Source of the DNA: Collimonas fungivorans
Lineage (GTDB): Bacteria > Pseudomonadota > Gammaproteobacteria > Burkholderiales > Burkholderiaceae_D
Direction of reading: 5' to 3'
NCBI RefSeq assembly: GCF_001584145.1
Contig: NZ_CP013232.1
Location: 2,542,001 to 2,606,000, forward strand
Length of the DNA: 64,000 nucleotides
Notes under the pieces: generated by a model
Told to the model about the DNA's origin: nothing
The model's database searches: none
Seen by the model: only the letters and a program-made list of their open reading frames with translations
Program-made: the position numbers and the translations under genes
Shown: piece by piece, positions 47,377 through 56,385 of the stretch
Layout of the letters: each line of letters starts with the position of its first letter
Numbering within the stretch: position 1 is the first letter of the stretch

Positions 47377-48756
47377 TCAAATGAACCGCATCTTGAAGTT
47401 CTTGCCCTTGATATTGCCGCTGCTAAGCTTGCCGAACGCTTGCTTGGCGATCCGTTTGTCGAGCGCCACATAGGTGACGAATTCGAACACGCTGATCTTG
47501 CCTACCTGTTCCTTGCTCAGGCCGACATCGCCGGTCAGCGCGCCCAGCAAGTCGCCCGGACGCAGCTTGTCTTTCTTGCCGCCCATGATGCACAGCGTCA
47601 GCATGGGCGCGGTCAGCGGTTCGCCCGCGGCTGGTTCCAGCGCGGCCAGGTCGAACCAGCTGACCGGACCTTGCTGGTAGTCTTCGATCAGCTTGACCCA
47701 TTTCTTTTCGTTCGGCGCGCACAAGCTCAGCGCCAGACCCCGGTCCTGGCCGCGGCCGGTGCGGCCGACGCGGTGGATGTGGACTTCGGTATCCTTGGAA
47801 ACGTCGACATTGATGACCGCGCCGAGGGTCTGGATATCCAGGCCGCGGGCCGCAACGTCGGTGGCAACCAGCACCGAGCAGCTCTGGTTGGCGAAGCGCA
47901 CCAGGATTTCGTCGCGCTCGCGCTGCTCGAGCTCGCCATACAGCGCCAGCGCGCTGAAACCCTGCGCGCGCAATTCGTCGGCCAGTTCGCGGCAATGGAT
48001 CTTGGTGTTGCAAAAGGCGATGGTCGAGACCGGCTTGTAGTGGTTCAGCAGCTGCGCCACAGCTGCATTCCGGCCTTCGTAGGAGACTTCGTAAAAGCGC
48101 TGTTCGATGCGGCCGGTATCGTGCTGCGCTTCGACCTTGACCTCGACCGCATCGCGCAGGAATTCGGCGCTGGCTCTGCGGATGTCATCCGGATAAGTGG
48201 CGGAAAACAGCAAGGTCTGGCGGCGCGCCGGGCAGGCGCTGACGATGCCCGAGATTTCTTCGTAGAAGCCCATGTCGACCATGCGGTCGGCTTCATCCAG
48301 CACCAGCGTCTGCACGGTGCCGAGGTTGATGCTGCCGCGGCCGATATGGTCGCGGATGCGCCCCGGCGTGCCGACGATGATATGCGCGCCGTGCTCCAGC
48401 GAACCGATCTGCGGGCCCATCGGCGTGCCGCCGCACAAGGTCAGGATCTTGACGTTGTCGGCAAAGCGCGCCAGCCGCCGCAGCTCTTTGGCGACCTGGT
48501 CCGCCAGCTCGCGTGTAGGGCACAGCACCAGCGCCTGGATCGTGAAATAGCTGGGATTGAGCTTGTGCAGGATGCCGATGCCGAAGGCTGCGGTCTTGCC
48601 GCTGCCGGTCTTGGCCTGGGCGATCAGGTCGCGCCGCTCGAGGATCACCGGCAGGCTTTGCGCCTGGATGGTGGTCATTTCATGATAGCCGAGGCTATCC
48701 AGGTTGCTGAGTAACGCCGGCGCCAGCGGGAGGGTGGAGAAAGAAGAGGTTTTCAC
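47377..48756 (-). CDS. dbpA: DEAD-box RNA helicase DbpA
   Basis: ATP-dependent helicase of large-subunit ribosome assembly, recruited to 23S rRNA hairpin 92. 459 aa. Motifs in order: Q-motif region LGYHEMTTIQAQSLPVIL, AKTGSGKTAAFG (I), PTRELA (Ia), VLDEADRMVDMGF (II), FSATYP (III), VATDVAARGLDI (V) and HRVGRTGR (VI). The C-terminal domain from about 385 (KDKLRPGDLLGALTGDVGLSKEQVGKI...GKNFKMRFI) is the DbpA-specific RNA-binding module, which separates it from other DEAD-box helicases. Confidence 0.94.
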   Translation of the reverse strand: MKTSSFSTLPLAPALLSNLDSLGYHEMTTIQAQSLPVILERRDLIAQAKTGSGKTAAFGIGILHKLNPSYFTIQALVLCPTRELADQVAKELRRLARFADNVKILTLCGGTPMGPQIGSLEHGAHIIVGTPGRIRDHIGRGSINLGTVQTLVLDEADRMVDMGFYEEISGIVSACPARRQTLLFSATYPDDIRRASAEFLRDAVEVKVEAQHDTGRIEQRFYEVSYEGRNAAVAQLLNHYKPVSTIAFCNTKIHCRELADELRAQGFSALALYGELEQRERDEILVRFANQSCSVLVATDVAARGLDIQTLGAVINVDVSKDTEVHIHRVGRTGRGQDRGLALSLCAPNEKKWVKLIEDYQQGPVSWFDLAALEPAAGEPLTAPMLTLCIMGGKKDKLRPGDLLGALTGDVGLSKEQVGKISVFEFVTYVALDKRIAKQAFGKLSSGNIKGKNFKMRFI

Positions 48757-48854
48757 GATGAGGTTGTCGCCAGCTTAAAAGGGAGGGAAGTCTAACAGGT
48801 GGGCGGGCTTAGAGCCAGCACCGCCATGCTTGTCAGAACGACTATTCGGACTGT

Positions 48855-49241
48855 TCATTGCTCATACAGCTCCAGCGGCAATCCGTCGGGGTCGGCGAAA
48901 AAAGTGAAGCGCTTGCCGGTGAATTCGTCGATACGGATGTCTTCCACTGCGATGCCCTGGCCGCGCAGTTCCTGGGAAGCAGCGGCTACGTCGGGCACGC
49001 GGAACGCCAGGTGGCGCAAGCCGCAGGCTTCCGGCCGGCTCGGACGCGGCGGCGGCGAAGGGAAGGAAAACAGCTCTATCTGCACGCCGTCCGGGGTGCG
49101 CAGGTCGAGTTTGTAGGAGTCGCGCTGCTCACGGTAGGTTTCGGCGACGATGGCCAGGCCCAGCAGCTCGGTATAAAAACGCCTGGAACGCTGGTAATCG
49201 GAGGCGATGATGGCGACGTGGTGGATGCCGGAAATTTGCAT
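48855..49241 (-). CDS. VOC-family metalloenzyme, glyoxalase-like (YaeR type)
   Basis: 128-aa vicinal-oxygen-chelate protein. The four metal-ligand positions of the glyoxalase-I type are present: His in GIHHVAIIASDY, Glu in VQIELFSF, His in LRHLAFRV and Glu in LPLELYEQ. SRRFYTELLGL is the typical first helix. Close relatives are annotated as YaeR or SMU508-like lyases, with no firmly assigned substrate. It stands alone between dbpA and the chromate transporter genes. Confidence 0.87.
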   Translation of the reverse strand: MQISGIHHVAIIASDYQRSRRFYTELLGLAIVAETYREQRDSYKLDLRTPDGVQIELFSFPSPPPRPSRPEACGLRHLAFRVPDVAAASQELRGQGIAVEDIRIDEFTGKRFTFFADPDGLPLELYEQ

Positions 49242-49308
49242 GGATGGTCGGGCGGGAGTGAACGCAGTTGAAAATGGCCGCCAGCGTGCGGCGGCTGTCC
49301 AGCCCTGA

Positions 49309-49839
49309 CTATACCTGACCTATCCCGCTCAAGCCTAGCAGCGCGCCTGCCGCCAGCACCCAGAGCGGATGCACTTTGCTCTTGTAGGTAAGCAGGGCGC
49401 AGGCGGCGGCGATTGCCGCCAGGCCCCAGGCATGGGTCGAGGCTTCGGTAATCAGGGCGGCGCTGGCGGCCACCAGGCCGACCGTCATCGGCACCAGCCC
49501 GGCTTGCACCGTGGCGCGCCACGGGCGGTCCTTGAAGCGCTGCCACAGATGCAGCACCACGCCGGTGAGCAGAGACGACGGGCCGAACTTGGCCAGGCTG
49601 GTGACCAGCACGCCGGGCCAGCCGGCGACGTGCCAGCCGACCAGCGTCACCACCATCATGTTCGGACCCGGCGCGGCTTGCGCCAGGGCGAACATGGCGC
49701 TGAAATCCTGGGGCGACATCCAGTGGTGGATGTCGACTACCTGGCGCTGCATTTCCGGCAGGATGGTATTGCCGCCGCCAAAAGCCAGCAGTGACAGCTG
49801 GCTGAAAATCGTTGCAAGGGCGAGCAGGGTATCGGTCAT
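49309..49839 (-). CDS. Chromate transporter, second half-size subunit
   Basis: 176-aa short-chain chromate ion transporter (CHR domain) with about five to six helices. The CHR motif is FSQLSLLAFGGGNTILPEMQRQVVDIHHWMSPQDFSAMFALAQAAPGPNMMVVTLVGW. It overlaps the upstream half-size gene by four bases (ATGA), so the two subunits should assemble together in the inner membrane and export chromate or import sulfate-like anions. Confidence 0.9.
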   Translation of the reverse strand: MTDTLLALATIFSQLSLLAFGGGNTILPEMQRQVVDIHHWMSPQDFSAMFALAQAAPGPNMMVVTLVGWHVAGWPGVLVTSLAKFGPSSLLTGVVLHLWQRFKDRPWRATVQAGLVPMTVGLVAASAALITEASTHAWGLAAIAAACALLTYKSKVHPLWVLAAGALLGLSGIGQV

Positions 49840-50408
49840 GACGGCAGCTTCCAGATAGCGATCACGCTGAGCGGGGCCAGCACCAGCATGGTCGGCAGCA
49901 AAGGCAGGCGCAGCAAGGCGATCGAGATAAAAAACAGGCTGGCGATGAACAGCGGCAGCGGTTTTTTCAGGATCGGGACCAGCATTTTCAGCGCCATCGA
50001 GATCAGCAGGCCGGAAGCTGCCGCGGCCAGGCCGGCGAACAAATGCTGTACCGAGGGATTGTCCTGGAAGCGCTGGTAGACCACGCCGAGCGCAATCACG
50101 ATCGCCGACGGTGCTGCGATCAGTCCCAGTAGGGACGCCAGGGCGCCGCCGACGCCGCGGAAGTGGAGGCCTATCGCCACCGACAGATTGATGATGTTGC
50201 CGCCCGGCAGAAACTGGCACAGGCCAAGCATGTCGGTGAATTGCGCCGGGCTCAGCCAGCGGCGCTGCTCGACGATCATGCGGCGCGCCAGCGGCAGCAC
50301 GCCGCCGAAGCCGATCAGCCCGAGCGTCAGGAAGCCGACGAACAGCTCGCGGGTGGAAGGCGCTGCGCGCGCCATATCCTGGTCAGTAGTGATGGATTCT
50401 GTAGTCAT
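49836..50408 (-). CDS. Chromate transporter, first half-size subunit
   Basis: 190-aa CHR-domain protein: LFVGFLTLGLIGFGGVLPLARRMIVEQRRWLSPAQFTDMLGLCQFLPGGNIINLSVAIGLHFRGVGGALASLLGLIAAPS. It is the first of a pair of half-size transporters; full-length ChrA proteins have both halves fused. The two halves differ at the GG-motif, as expected for antiparallel partners. Start at the ATG at 50408. Lies 26 bases after the Tam gene stop, possibly in one unit with it. Confidence 0.88.
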   Translation of the reverse strand: MTTESITTDQDMARAAPSTRELFVGFLTLGLIGFGGVLPLARRMIVEQRRWLSPAQFTDMLGLCQFLPGGNIINLSVAIGLHFRGVGGALASLLGLIAAPSAIVIALGVVYQRFQDNPSVQHLFAGLAAAASGLLISMALKMLVPILKKPLPLFIASLFFISIALLRLPLLPTMLVLAPLSVIAIWKLPS

Positions 50409-50434
50409 TGTGTGGTCACTGCATATTTTTCGGA

Positions 50435-51214
50435 TCAGACGTTGGCGACGATGAAAAGCCGCTTGAACGGCAACAGTGTGACGCCGTTTTCGCGTTGCGG
50501 ATAGGCCTCCCGCATCGCTTCCGCATAGGCGGCGCGGAAGGCGTTGCGTTTTTCTTCCGGCAAGGCTTCCAGGTAAGGCCGCAGGCTGGTGCCTGCGGCC
50601 CATTCCGCAACCGCATTCTCGCCGCGCAAGGTGTGCAGGTAAGTAGTTTCCCAGATATCCAGCTTGCTGGCGCGGGAGCGCAGCAGGTCGTAGTAGTTTT
50701 CCGCGGTCAGGATCGACGGTTGTTGCGGCACTCCGCGCAGGTGAGGTGCGAACGCCGGCGACCTGGCCAGCTCTGCCTGCATTTTCCTCAGCGGCGCATC
50801 GTGCATCGCCGGCATTTGCACTGCCAGCCAGGCTCCGCCGCGCAGGAACGACAGCAGCCGCGGGAACAAGGCGGCATGATCGGGCAGCCACTGCAGCGTC
50901 GCATTGGAATAAATCACGTCCAGCAATCCTTCAGGCTGCCAATGCGCGAGATCGGCCCGTTCGAAGCGGCATTCCGGCACCGCTGCGGCGGCTGCCGTCA
51001 GCATGTTTTCCGAGCTGTCGACGCCAAGCACGTCGGCAGCCGGCCAGCGGGCCTTTAGCAAGGCCGAAACGTTGCCGGTGCCACAGCCGAGGTCGACCAC
51101 CCGCTGCGGTTCCTGGTCTGGCACATAAGCCAGCAGGTCGAGGGCGGGACGCAGGCGTTCGTTACCGAAGTGCATGTACTGCTTGGCATCCCAAAAATCT
51201 GTAGTCGTATTCAT
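50435..51214 (-). CDS. tam: Trans-aconitate 2-methyltransferase
   Basis: SAM-dependent enzyme that methylates trans-aconitate, an inhibitor formed spontaneously from cis-aconitate. 259 aa with the Tam opening FWDAKQYMHFGNERLRPALDLL, SAM motif VVDLGCGTGNVSALLKARWP (about 38-57), ADVLGVDSSENML and SNATLQWLPDHAALFPRLL. The C-terminal WETTYLHTLRGENAVAEWAAGTSLRPYLEAL is also typical. Divergent from a LysR-type gene. Confidence 0.92.
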   Translation of the reverse strand: MNTTTDFWDAKQYMHFGNERLRPALDLLAYVPDQEPQRVVDLGCGTGNVSALLKARWPAADVLGVDSSENMLTAAAAAVPECRFERADLAHWQPEGLLDVIYSNATLQWLPDHAALFPRLLSFLRGGAWLAVQMPAMHDAPLRKMQAELARSPAFAPHLRGVPQQPSILTAENYYDLLRSRASKLDIWETTYLHTLRGENAVAEWAAGTSLRPYLEALPEEKRNAFRAAYAEAMREAYPQRENGVTLLPFKRLFIVANV

Positions 51215-51385
51215 GTCATCTCCTAGGATTTATCACAAGAGGCAATTTCTTGGCGTTTCCTGGGAAAATCAGGCGTTTCGCCATGAGAACTGGTAAATAT
51301 TGATTCAATAAACGCATGTTACAGAAGCTTCCGGATCTTACAAATCGACTTTTTTACATGTCGCTTGTGATTTATAATCACAACC

Positions 51386-52276
51386 ATGTCCCGTAAACTT
51401 CCTCCTTTGCAGGCGCTGCGCGCATTTGAAGTCGCGGCGCGTTTTGAAAATTTCTCGGCCGCGGCTGAAGAGCTGCATGTGACGCATGGCGCGGTCAGCC
51501 GGCAGGTGGCGGCGCTGGAAGCCTGGCTCGGCATGCAAGTGTTCCACCGCCTCGGCAAGCGGGTGCAACTGACCGACGACGGCAGGCGCTACCTGCTGAC
51601 GGTACAGGCTGCATTCGACAATATCGCCGCCGCCACCAAGCTGTTGCGTGAATCGGGCACGGTGCGGGTGCTGCACATCAATGCCTTGTCGACCTTTGCC
51701 ATGCGTTGGCTGCTGCCGCGCCTGAGCGGATTCCAGCGCCTGTATCCTGGGGTAGAGCTGAAGTTGTCGACTTCTACTTCGCAGCAATCGCTGGGAGAAT
51801 CGGGCGAGCTGTTCGACGTCGCGATACGGCGCGGCCCGGGACACTGGCCGAACTGCGTCAGCGGCGAATTCCTGGAAGAAAGCGAACTGCCGGTCTGCAG
51901 CCCGGCGTTGCTGGCGCGCGCCCCTATACGCAGCGCCGGCGACCTGGCGGCGCATACCTTGCTGCATTCGGATACGCGCCCGGACGCCTGGTCGAAATGG
52001 CTGACGGAAGCCAATGTAGCGCCGGCCCTGTGCAAGAAAAAACAATCGTTCGACCATTTTTACCTGGCTTTGCAAGCCGCCGTCGATGGCCTCGGCGTGG
52101 CGCTCGGACCGTTGCCGCTGATTACCGATGAACTGGCCAGCGGCCGCCTGGTGACCCCGCTGGCTGAACCGGTGATCCGCGCGAGGAGTTATTGGTGGAT
52201 AGTGGCGCGGCACCAGGCCGAGCAGCCTTTGATCAAGCATTTTTGCGACTGGCTGCAGCAAGAGTCGCTGCGTTGA
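51386..52276 (+). CDS. LysR-family regulator, GcvA-like
   Basis: 296-aa LysR-type regulator. The N-terminal HTH (KLPPLQALRAFEVAARFENFSAAAEELHVTHGAVSRQVAALEAWLGMQVFHR) and the effector domain fit the GcvA group (VLHINALSTFAMRWLLPRLSGFQRLYPGVELKLSTS). It is divergent from tam with a 171-base AT-rich spacer that contains both promoters. Its target may be tam, but GcvA-like proteins are too numerous to assign by similarity. Confidence 0.9.
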   Translation: MSRKLPPLQALRAFEVAARFENFSAAAEELHVTHGAVSRQVAALEAWLGMQVFHRLGKRVQLTDDGRRYLLTVQAAFDNIAAATKLLRESGTVRVLHINALSTFAMRWLLPRLSGFQRLYPGVELKLSTSTSQQSLGESGELFDVAIRRGPGHWPNCVSGEFLEESELPVCSPALLARAPIRSAGDLAAHTLLHSDTRPDAWSKWLTEANVAPALCKKKQSFDHFYLALQAAVDGLGVALGPLPLITDELASGRLVTPLAEPVIRARSYWWIVARHQAEQPLIKHFCDWLQQESLR

Positions 52277-52358
52277 GGCGGATCGGATGGCTGGAATCCT
52301 GTAAATAATGATGCATAATGGCAACAGCCATTTTGGACTCGGCTCAATTTACAAAAAA

Positions 52359-52493
52359 TAGACTTCTTTCGGAACCGTAGCGAGCGTGGTCAAGACAAGG
52401 CGCCCGGAGCGCAGCAACCGGAGTGTACTTTAGTACATGAGGATTGCGAGCACCCAGGATTGGCCAGGCGCAGTAGGTTCCGAAAGAGGTCCA
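52359..52493. repeat. 135-bp palindromic intergenic element
   Basis: 18-base ends TAGACTTCTTTCGGAACC (52359-52376) and GGTTCCGAAAGAGGTCCA (52476-52493) are inverted repeats matching at 16 positions. The interior is GC-rich and centres on TGTACT-TT-AGTACA (52424-52437), flanked by GGAGTG and TGAGGATTGCGAGCA. No coding capacity. It resembles a REP/MITE-like intergenic repeat; copy number must be checked genome-wide. It ends just before the lipase ribosome-binding site, so it lies in that gene's promoter or leader. Confidence 0.75.
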
Positions 52494-52514
52494 ATAAATG
52501 AGGAGACAAAAGTC

Positions 52515-53795
52515 ATGCGCCATATCCAGTTCAACCGTCCTTCGAAATTGATTGTCGCCATTCTGCTTGGCCTGACGCTCGGCGCCTGCGGCGGTGGCGG
52601 CGACGATAACGTCGTGCCGCAATCGAAGGCGTTCACCGCCGATGGCGGCGTATCCGCGTTTTACCGTTGGAGCGGGGTTTTGCCCAGCGCGCCCGGCGTG
52701 CTGCTGCAGCAGGAACCATTGCCGGCCAGCCAGGTTCTGCCGAATGCCTCGCAGGCGGTGCGCATCCTGTACAGCTCGACCGATGGCGACGACGGCAAGA
52801 CCGCCGTCTACGTTTCCGGCGATTTGCAACTGCCGAAGGGCGCGCCGCCGGTCGGCGGCTGGCCGCTGATCGCATGGGCCCATGGCACGGTCGGCGTGGC
52901 CGACGTCTGCGCGCCATCGTGGACGGTGCGCGACCCGCGCGACGTCGATTACCTGGATGCCTGGCTGGCGCAAGGTTATGCCGTGGTGTCTACCGACTAC
53001 CAGGGACTGGGCACGCCCGGCTTGCATCCTTATTTGCACGCAAGGCCGGAAGCCTACAGCGTGCTCGACAGCATCCGTGCGGTCTCCAAAAACTTCCCGC
53101 AGCTATCCAGTTCGGTAGTGATCGTCGGCCAGTCGCAAGGCGCGCAGGGAGCGATTGCCACAGCCGCCTATGCCCCCAGCTACGCGCCTGAAATCAAGTT
53201 GCTGGGAACGGTGGCGACCGGCGTTCCTTACCAGCTGCAAAGCGTGCTGGCCTACCTGAATGCGTTGACGGCGCAAGTCCCCACCAATGGTTTCACCTCG
53301 GTGCTGGGGACGCTGGAAGCGTATGCCTGGCTGGGCTACGCCACTGCGGAGAGAGTAGTGCCGGGTTTCCTGCTGTCGGATCACCTGACCGCCAAGGGCA
53401 AGGCGTTTTATGCGGTGGCGGCGAGCCAGTGCCTGGGGCCGATTGAAGACAACATCATGCAGAACAAGCTGGTCACTTCCGATGTGTTCAACGGCGACGT
53501 CACCGCCTGGGCCACACAAACCCTGCAGTCGTCCAACTATCCGACGGTCAAGTTCGCGGCGCCGGTATTTGTCGGCACCGGCACCCTGGATACCGATATC
53601 CCGACCGCGGTCCAGTACCTGTTCGCGAAAGACGCTTGCGCTGCCGGCAGCACCATCGAGCAGCATTATTACGCCGGCCAGAATCATGACGGCACAGTGC
53701 TGGCGTCGCTGGCGGATTCAAAGCCGTTCGTGCAGAAATTGTTTGCCGGCTTGCCGATCACCTCGAATTGCGCGGCGCTGACGCCACCGCCCTGA
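52515..53795 (+). CDS. Secretory lipase-family alpha/beta hydrolase, lipoprotein
   Basis: 426-aa exported hydrolase of the secretory lipase (PF03583-type) family. A lipoprotein signal ends in LTLGAC with lipidated Cys25, followed by a Gly-rich linker. The nucleophile elbow is GQSQGAQGA with Ser207, after the oxyanion-region sequence WAHGTVGVADVCAPSW. A C-terminal GTLDTDIPT and HYYAGQNHDGTVLAS offer the Asp and His of the triad. The ATG at 52515 has AGGAGA eight bases upstream; the frame extends into the repeat element but without a signal peptide there. Likely substrate is an ester or lipid outside the cell. Confidence 0.88.
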   Translation: MRHIQFNRPSKLIVAILLGLTLGACGGGGDDNVVPQSKAFTADGGVSAFYRWSGVLPSAPGVLLQQEPLPASQVLPNASQAVRILYSSTDGDDGKTAVYVSGDLQLPKGAPPVGGWPLIAWAHGTVGVADVCAPSWTVRDPRDVDYLDAWLAQGYAVVSTDYQGLGTPGLHPYLHARPEAYSVLDSIRAVSKNFPQLSSSVVIVGQSQGAQGAIATAAYAPSYAPEIKLLGTVATGVPYQLQSVLAYLNALTAQVPTNGFTSVLGTLEAYAWLGYATAERVVPGFLLSDHLTAKGKAFYAVAASQCLGPIEDNIMQNKLVTSDVFNGDVTAWATQTLQSSNYPTVKFAAPVFVGTGTLDTDIPTAVQYLFAKDACAAGSTIEQHYYAGQNHDGTVLASLADSKPFVQKLFAGLPITSNCAALTPPP

Positions 53796-53801
53796 CAGGG
53801 C

Positions 53802-54455
53802 CTAAGGTTTGGCCACCAGGTCGATGCGGCGCTGGATGCGCGCCTGGGCTTCGTGGTCGGCTGCGGCCTGGGCGCGCTGCAATTGCACCCCCAGCCAGGC
53901 CAGCAAGGGCCGGCGCCAGCCCTGGGCCGAGGCCGTATCGACGGCATTGGTGATGTCCGCCGGCGTCAGCCGTCCGCTTTGCAGCAAGGCGGCGGCAGCC
54001 ACCAGGCGCGCCAGCGGGTCTTCAACGCTGTCCATGCGGCCGCTGCCGACTACCGTTCTGTGCTGGGGCGGCAGCAGGCTGGCGTCCAGCCCTTGCCATT
54101 GGCCATTCAGATAATTTGCATAAGCGCGTTCGCCGGCGTCAGCGTCTGGCGCCAGCGGCTGAAACCCGGCGCAATTGTCGAACTCCAGGCTAGCTGCGCG
54201 CGTGGCGCAGCGCGTCAGCTCGGCGCGCGCCACCAGGTCGGCGCGGCCGGTGCTGGCGACAGCATCCCGGGCGCGCGCAAATTCCACATCGGCTACACGC
54301 GTGTTGCCGCTCAAATAGGCTGAGGAAAAGCTTTGCAGCGAGCCAAAGGCATTGCCCTGCCACTCGGGCGCGGGCGGTTTGCTGCTGCAGGCGGCCAGGG
54401 TCAGCAACAAGGAAGACAATACAGCGCCAAAGGCGAGGGGATAGGCGATCTTCAT
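53802..54455 (-). CDS. Lipoprotein of the MCE (Mla-like) operon, function unknown
   Basis: 217-aa predicted lipoprotein: signal peptide with lipobox LTLAAC (Cys23), then an Ala-rich helical domain (NTRVADVEFARARDAVASTGRADLVARAELTRCATRAASLEFDNC) that may form helical repeats. It does not look like the PqiC-type auxiliary lipoprotein usual in such operons. It overlaps mlaD by four bases, so it belongs to the lipid-transport system, perhaps as the outer-membrane contact. Confidence 0.78.
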   Translation of the reverse strand: MKIAYPLAFGAVLSSLLLTLAACSSKPPAPEWQGNAFGSLQSFSSAYLSGNTRVADVEFARARDAVASTGRADLVARAELTRCATRAASLEFDNCAGFQPLAPDADAGERAYANYLNGQWQGLDASLLPPQHRTVVGSGRMDSVEDPLARLVAAAALLQSGRLTPADITNAVDTASAQGWRRPLLAWLGVQLQRAQAAADHEAQARIQRRIDLVAKP

Positions 54456-55402
54456 GGCAGTTTGAGCTCCGTATTGCGGGCGAAGGGCCATTTGCGATTG
54501 ATTTCGTCGACCAGCTGGGTCACCTTGCGCAGACTGGCGTCGACTTCGGCGCGCAGCGCGCCCAGGTCGTTGCTGGCGATGCGGGCATTGCTGCCCACCG
54601 CTTGCGCCTCGGCCAGCACCGCATCGACTTTCTTGAGGCTGGTGCGGGCATCGCTCAATACATTGTTGAGCTGGACAATCGCGGCTTGCGCGTCGTCCAT
54701 CACGCCGCGCTGGCCGGGTTGGCCGAATACGCGCTGGTCGGCCTTGGTCAGCAGCGCATTGACGCGGTCCAGCGTGGCGATGATCTTCTTGGCATTCTCG
54801 TCGCTGCCCAAGGCGCCGCCCAGCACGCCGTATTGTCCGCTCAGGCGGCCGGTCATGGCCTGCACGTTGGCCAGGCTGGTGTTGAGGCTGGAGTCGGCGG
54901 CGGTGATTGTTTGCAGGTTTTCCAGCAGTTCCCTGGCGGTCGCCACCAGGCGCGGGATTTCCGCCGCGGTGTCGCCGCGCAGCACGGCGCGCACCGAATC
55001 CGGCGGCAGCAGCGGATCGTCGAGCACGCCGGTGAAGGCGCGAATGCGGGTGTCGCCGACCAGGCCGCGCTCCAGCGTGAATACGCTGCTGGTGCGCAGC
55101 CAGTTGGCGTCCTTGCGCGGAACGTCGATCAGGATGCGCGCCTTGCCGTCCGGGCCGAGGTCTATGCGCTGCACGCGGCCGATAGGGAAGCCGGAGAAAG
55201 TCAGGTCCATGCCAACCAGCACGCCCTCGGAATCGTCGGCCACCAGCACCAGGCGCTGGGTGCTTTCGAACACCCCGCGCGCATACATCACGTACAGCAC
55301 AAAACCGCATACCAGCGCGGCCATCACGATCAGCAGCAGCAGCGCCTTGAGTTCAACGTTGGCGGGCGGCCGGACAGGAGGAGTTTCGGGGGCAAGTGCC
55401 AT
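54452..55402 (-). CDS. MlaD-family MCE substrate-binding protein
   Basis: 316-aa protein anchored by one helix (about 13-36). The MCE domain (about 45-130; LVLVADDSEGVLVGMDLTFSGFPIGRVQRIDLGPDGKARILIDV) binds lipid in the periplasm. A long coiled coil (about 145-300, many Leu/Ala heptads) could form a bridge. It lies 14 bases after the permease gene, where an MlaF-type ATPase gene is normally found. Substrate probably phospholipid or another lipid; direction not known. Confidence 0.9.
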   Translation of the reverse strand: MALAPETPPVRPPANVELKALLLLIVMAALVCGFVLYVMYARGVFESTQRLVLVADDSEGVLVGMDLTFSGFPIGRVQRIDLGPDGKARILIDVPRKDANWLRTSSVFTLERGLVGDTRIRAFTGVLDDPLLPPDSVRAVLRGDTAAEIPRLVATARELLENLQTITAADSSLNTSLANVQAMTGRLSGQYGVLGGALGSDENAKKIIATLDRVNALLTKADQRVFGQPGQRGVMDDAQAAIVQLNNVLSDARTSLKKVDAVLAEAQAVGSNARIASNDLGALRAEVDASLRKVTQLVDEINRKWPFARNTELKLP

Positions 55403-55416
55403 GGCTGTTTTCCAGA

Positions 55417-56202
55417 TTAGATGTATTTCACTGCCAGCGCCCCGACTTCGATCAGGACCAGCACGAACAGCAGGCGCGTGGCGCCCGGCTGCAAGGTGGA
55501 TGACAGCGTAGTGTTGCGGCGCGCGCTTTCAAGGATCGCAGCCGTGGGAATGATCGCAACCGCCAGCCCGAACAACAGGGTTTTCAGGGCGAAACCCAGG
55601 GTCACCGCCGGATCGAACACCCGTCCCACGGTGCGTGTGTAGTCGAGCAGGCCCCAGGGAGTGACGCCGTAGACATTGATATACGCCAGCAGCAAGACAA
55701 TCATGCCGCTCACCGTAGCCAGGCTCATCACCGAGAAGGCGCTGGCGATGACGCGCGGCACCAGGTCCTGCTGCCACTGCGCTATGTCCGGCGCCGCGGC
55801 GTCTTCTGCCTGCAGCTGCGCGCCGCTGAACGCCAGGCCGGCGCGCAGCGCCACGAACAGAGCCGCCGACAGCGGGATCAACTCCAGCACCAGCACCCGC
55901 ACCATCATTTCCAGCGCATAGCGCGACAGGCCGTAGCTCAGCGCGGTGACCAGCACGATGCGGATCAGCACCAGGCTGAGCAAGGTCGAAAGCAGGGTGA
56001 ACCATGGCAGGACCTGCCAGGTGCCGGTGTAGATGTAGCGGTAGGTCGCGTTGCGGTTGGCCCGGTGATAGGTGGACGGCGACACGGCCATGGCCAGCGC
56101 GATGCCGACCAGGTGCAGCATGCGCCACCAGCTGTCCAGGGTGCGCAGGACGGTCACTGCCCATTGCTCTGGTTTTATGTAGCGGGACGGGGTTGGATAC
56201 AT
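55417..56202 (-). CDS. MlaE-family lipid ABC permease
   Basis: 261-aa inner-membrane permease of the MlaE/Ttg2B family with about five helices. Typical are RYALEMMVRVLVLELIPLSAALFVALRAGLAFSGAQLQ near the middle, and GLLDYTRTVGRVFDPAVTLGFALKTLLFGLAVAIIPTAAILE towards the end. It starts the permease-MlaD-lipoprotein operon. No ATPase gene is present, so an ATPase from elsewhere in the genome must serve it. Confidence 0.88.
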   Translation of the reverse strand: MYPTPSRYIKPEQWAVTVLRTLDSWWRMLHLVGIALAMAVSPSTYHRANRNATYRYIYTGTWQVLPWFTLLSTLLSLVLIRIVLVTALSYGLSRYALEMMVRVLVLELIPLSAALFVALRAGLAFSGAQLQAEDAAAPDIAQWQQDLVPRVIASAFSVMSLATVSGMIVLLLAYINVYGVTPWGLLDYTRTVGRVFDPAVTLGFALKTLLFGLAVAIIPTAAILESARRNTTLSSTLQPGATRLLFVLVLIEVGALAVKYI

Positions 56203-56385
56203 AACTCAATGATAACGCAGCAACTCTGAAAACAGTCTTGCATCGGTTTCTTTTTATTTTAGGACGCCGGCTTTTCCGGCCATCTCGGCCGGCCGCCGAT
56301 AAAAACGGATATGCTAGACTTTCTGGCAAGGATCGGCTGCCGTCGATTTTCTGAAAACCCGGATCAATTTCACGGAAAGAGAAAA

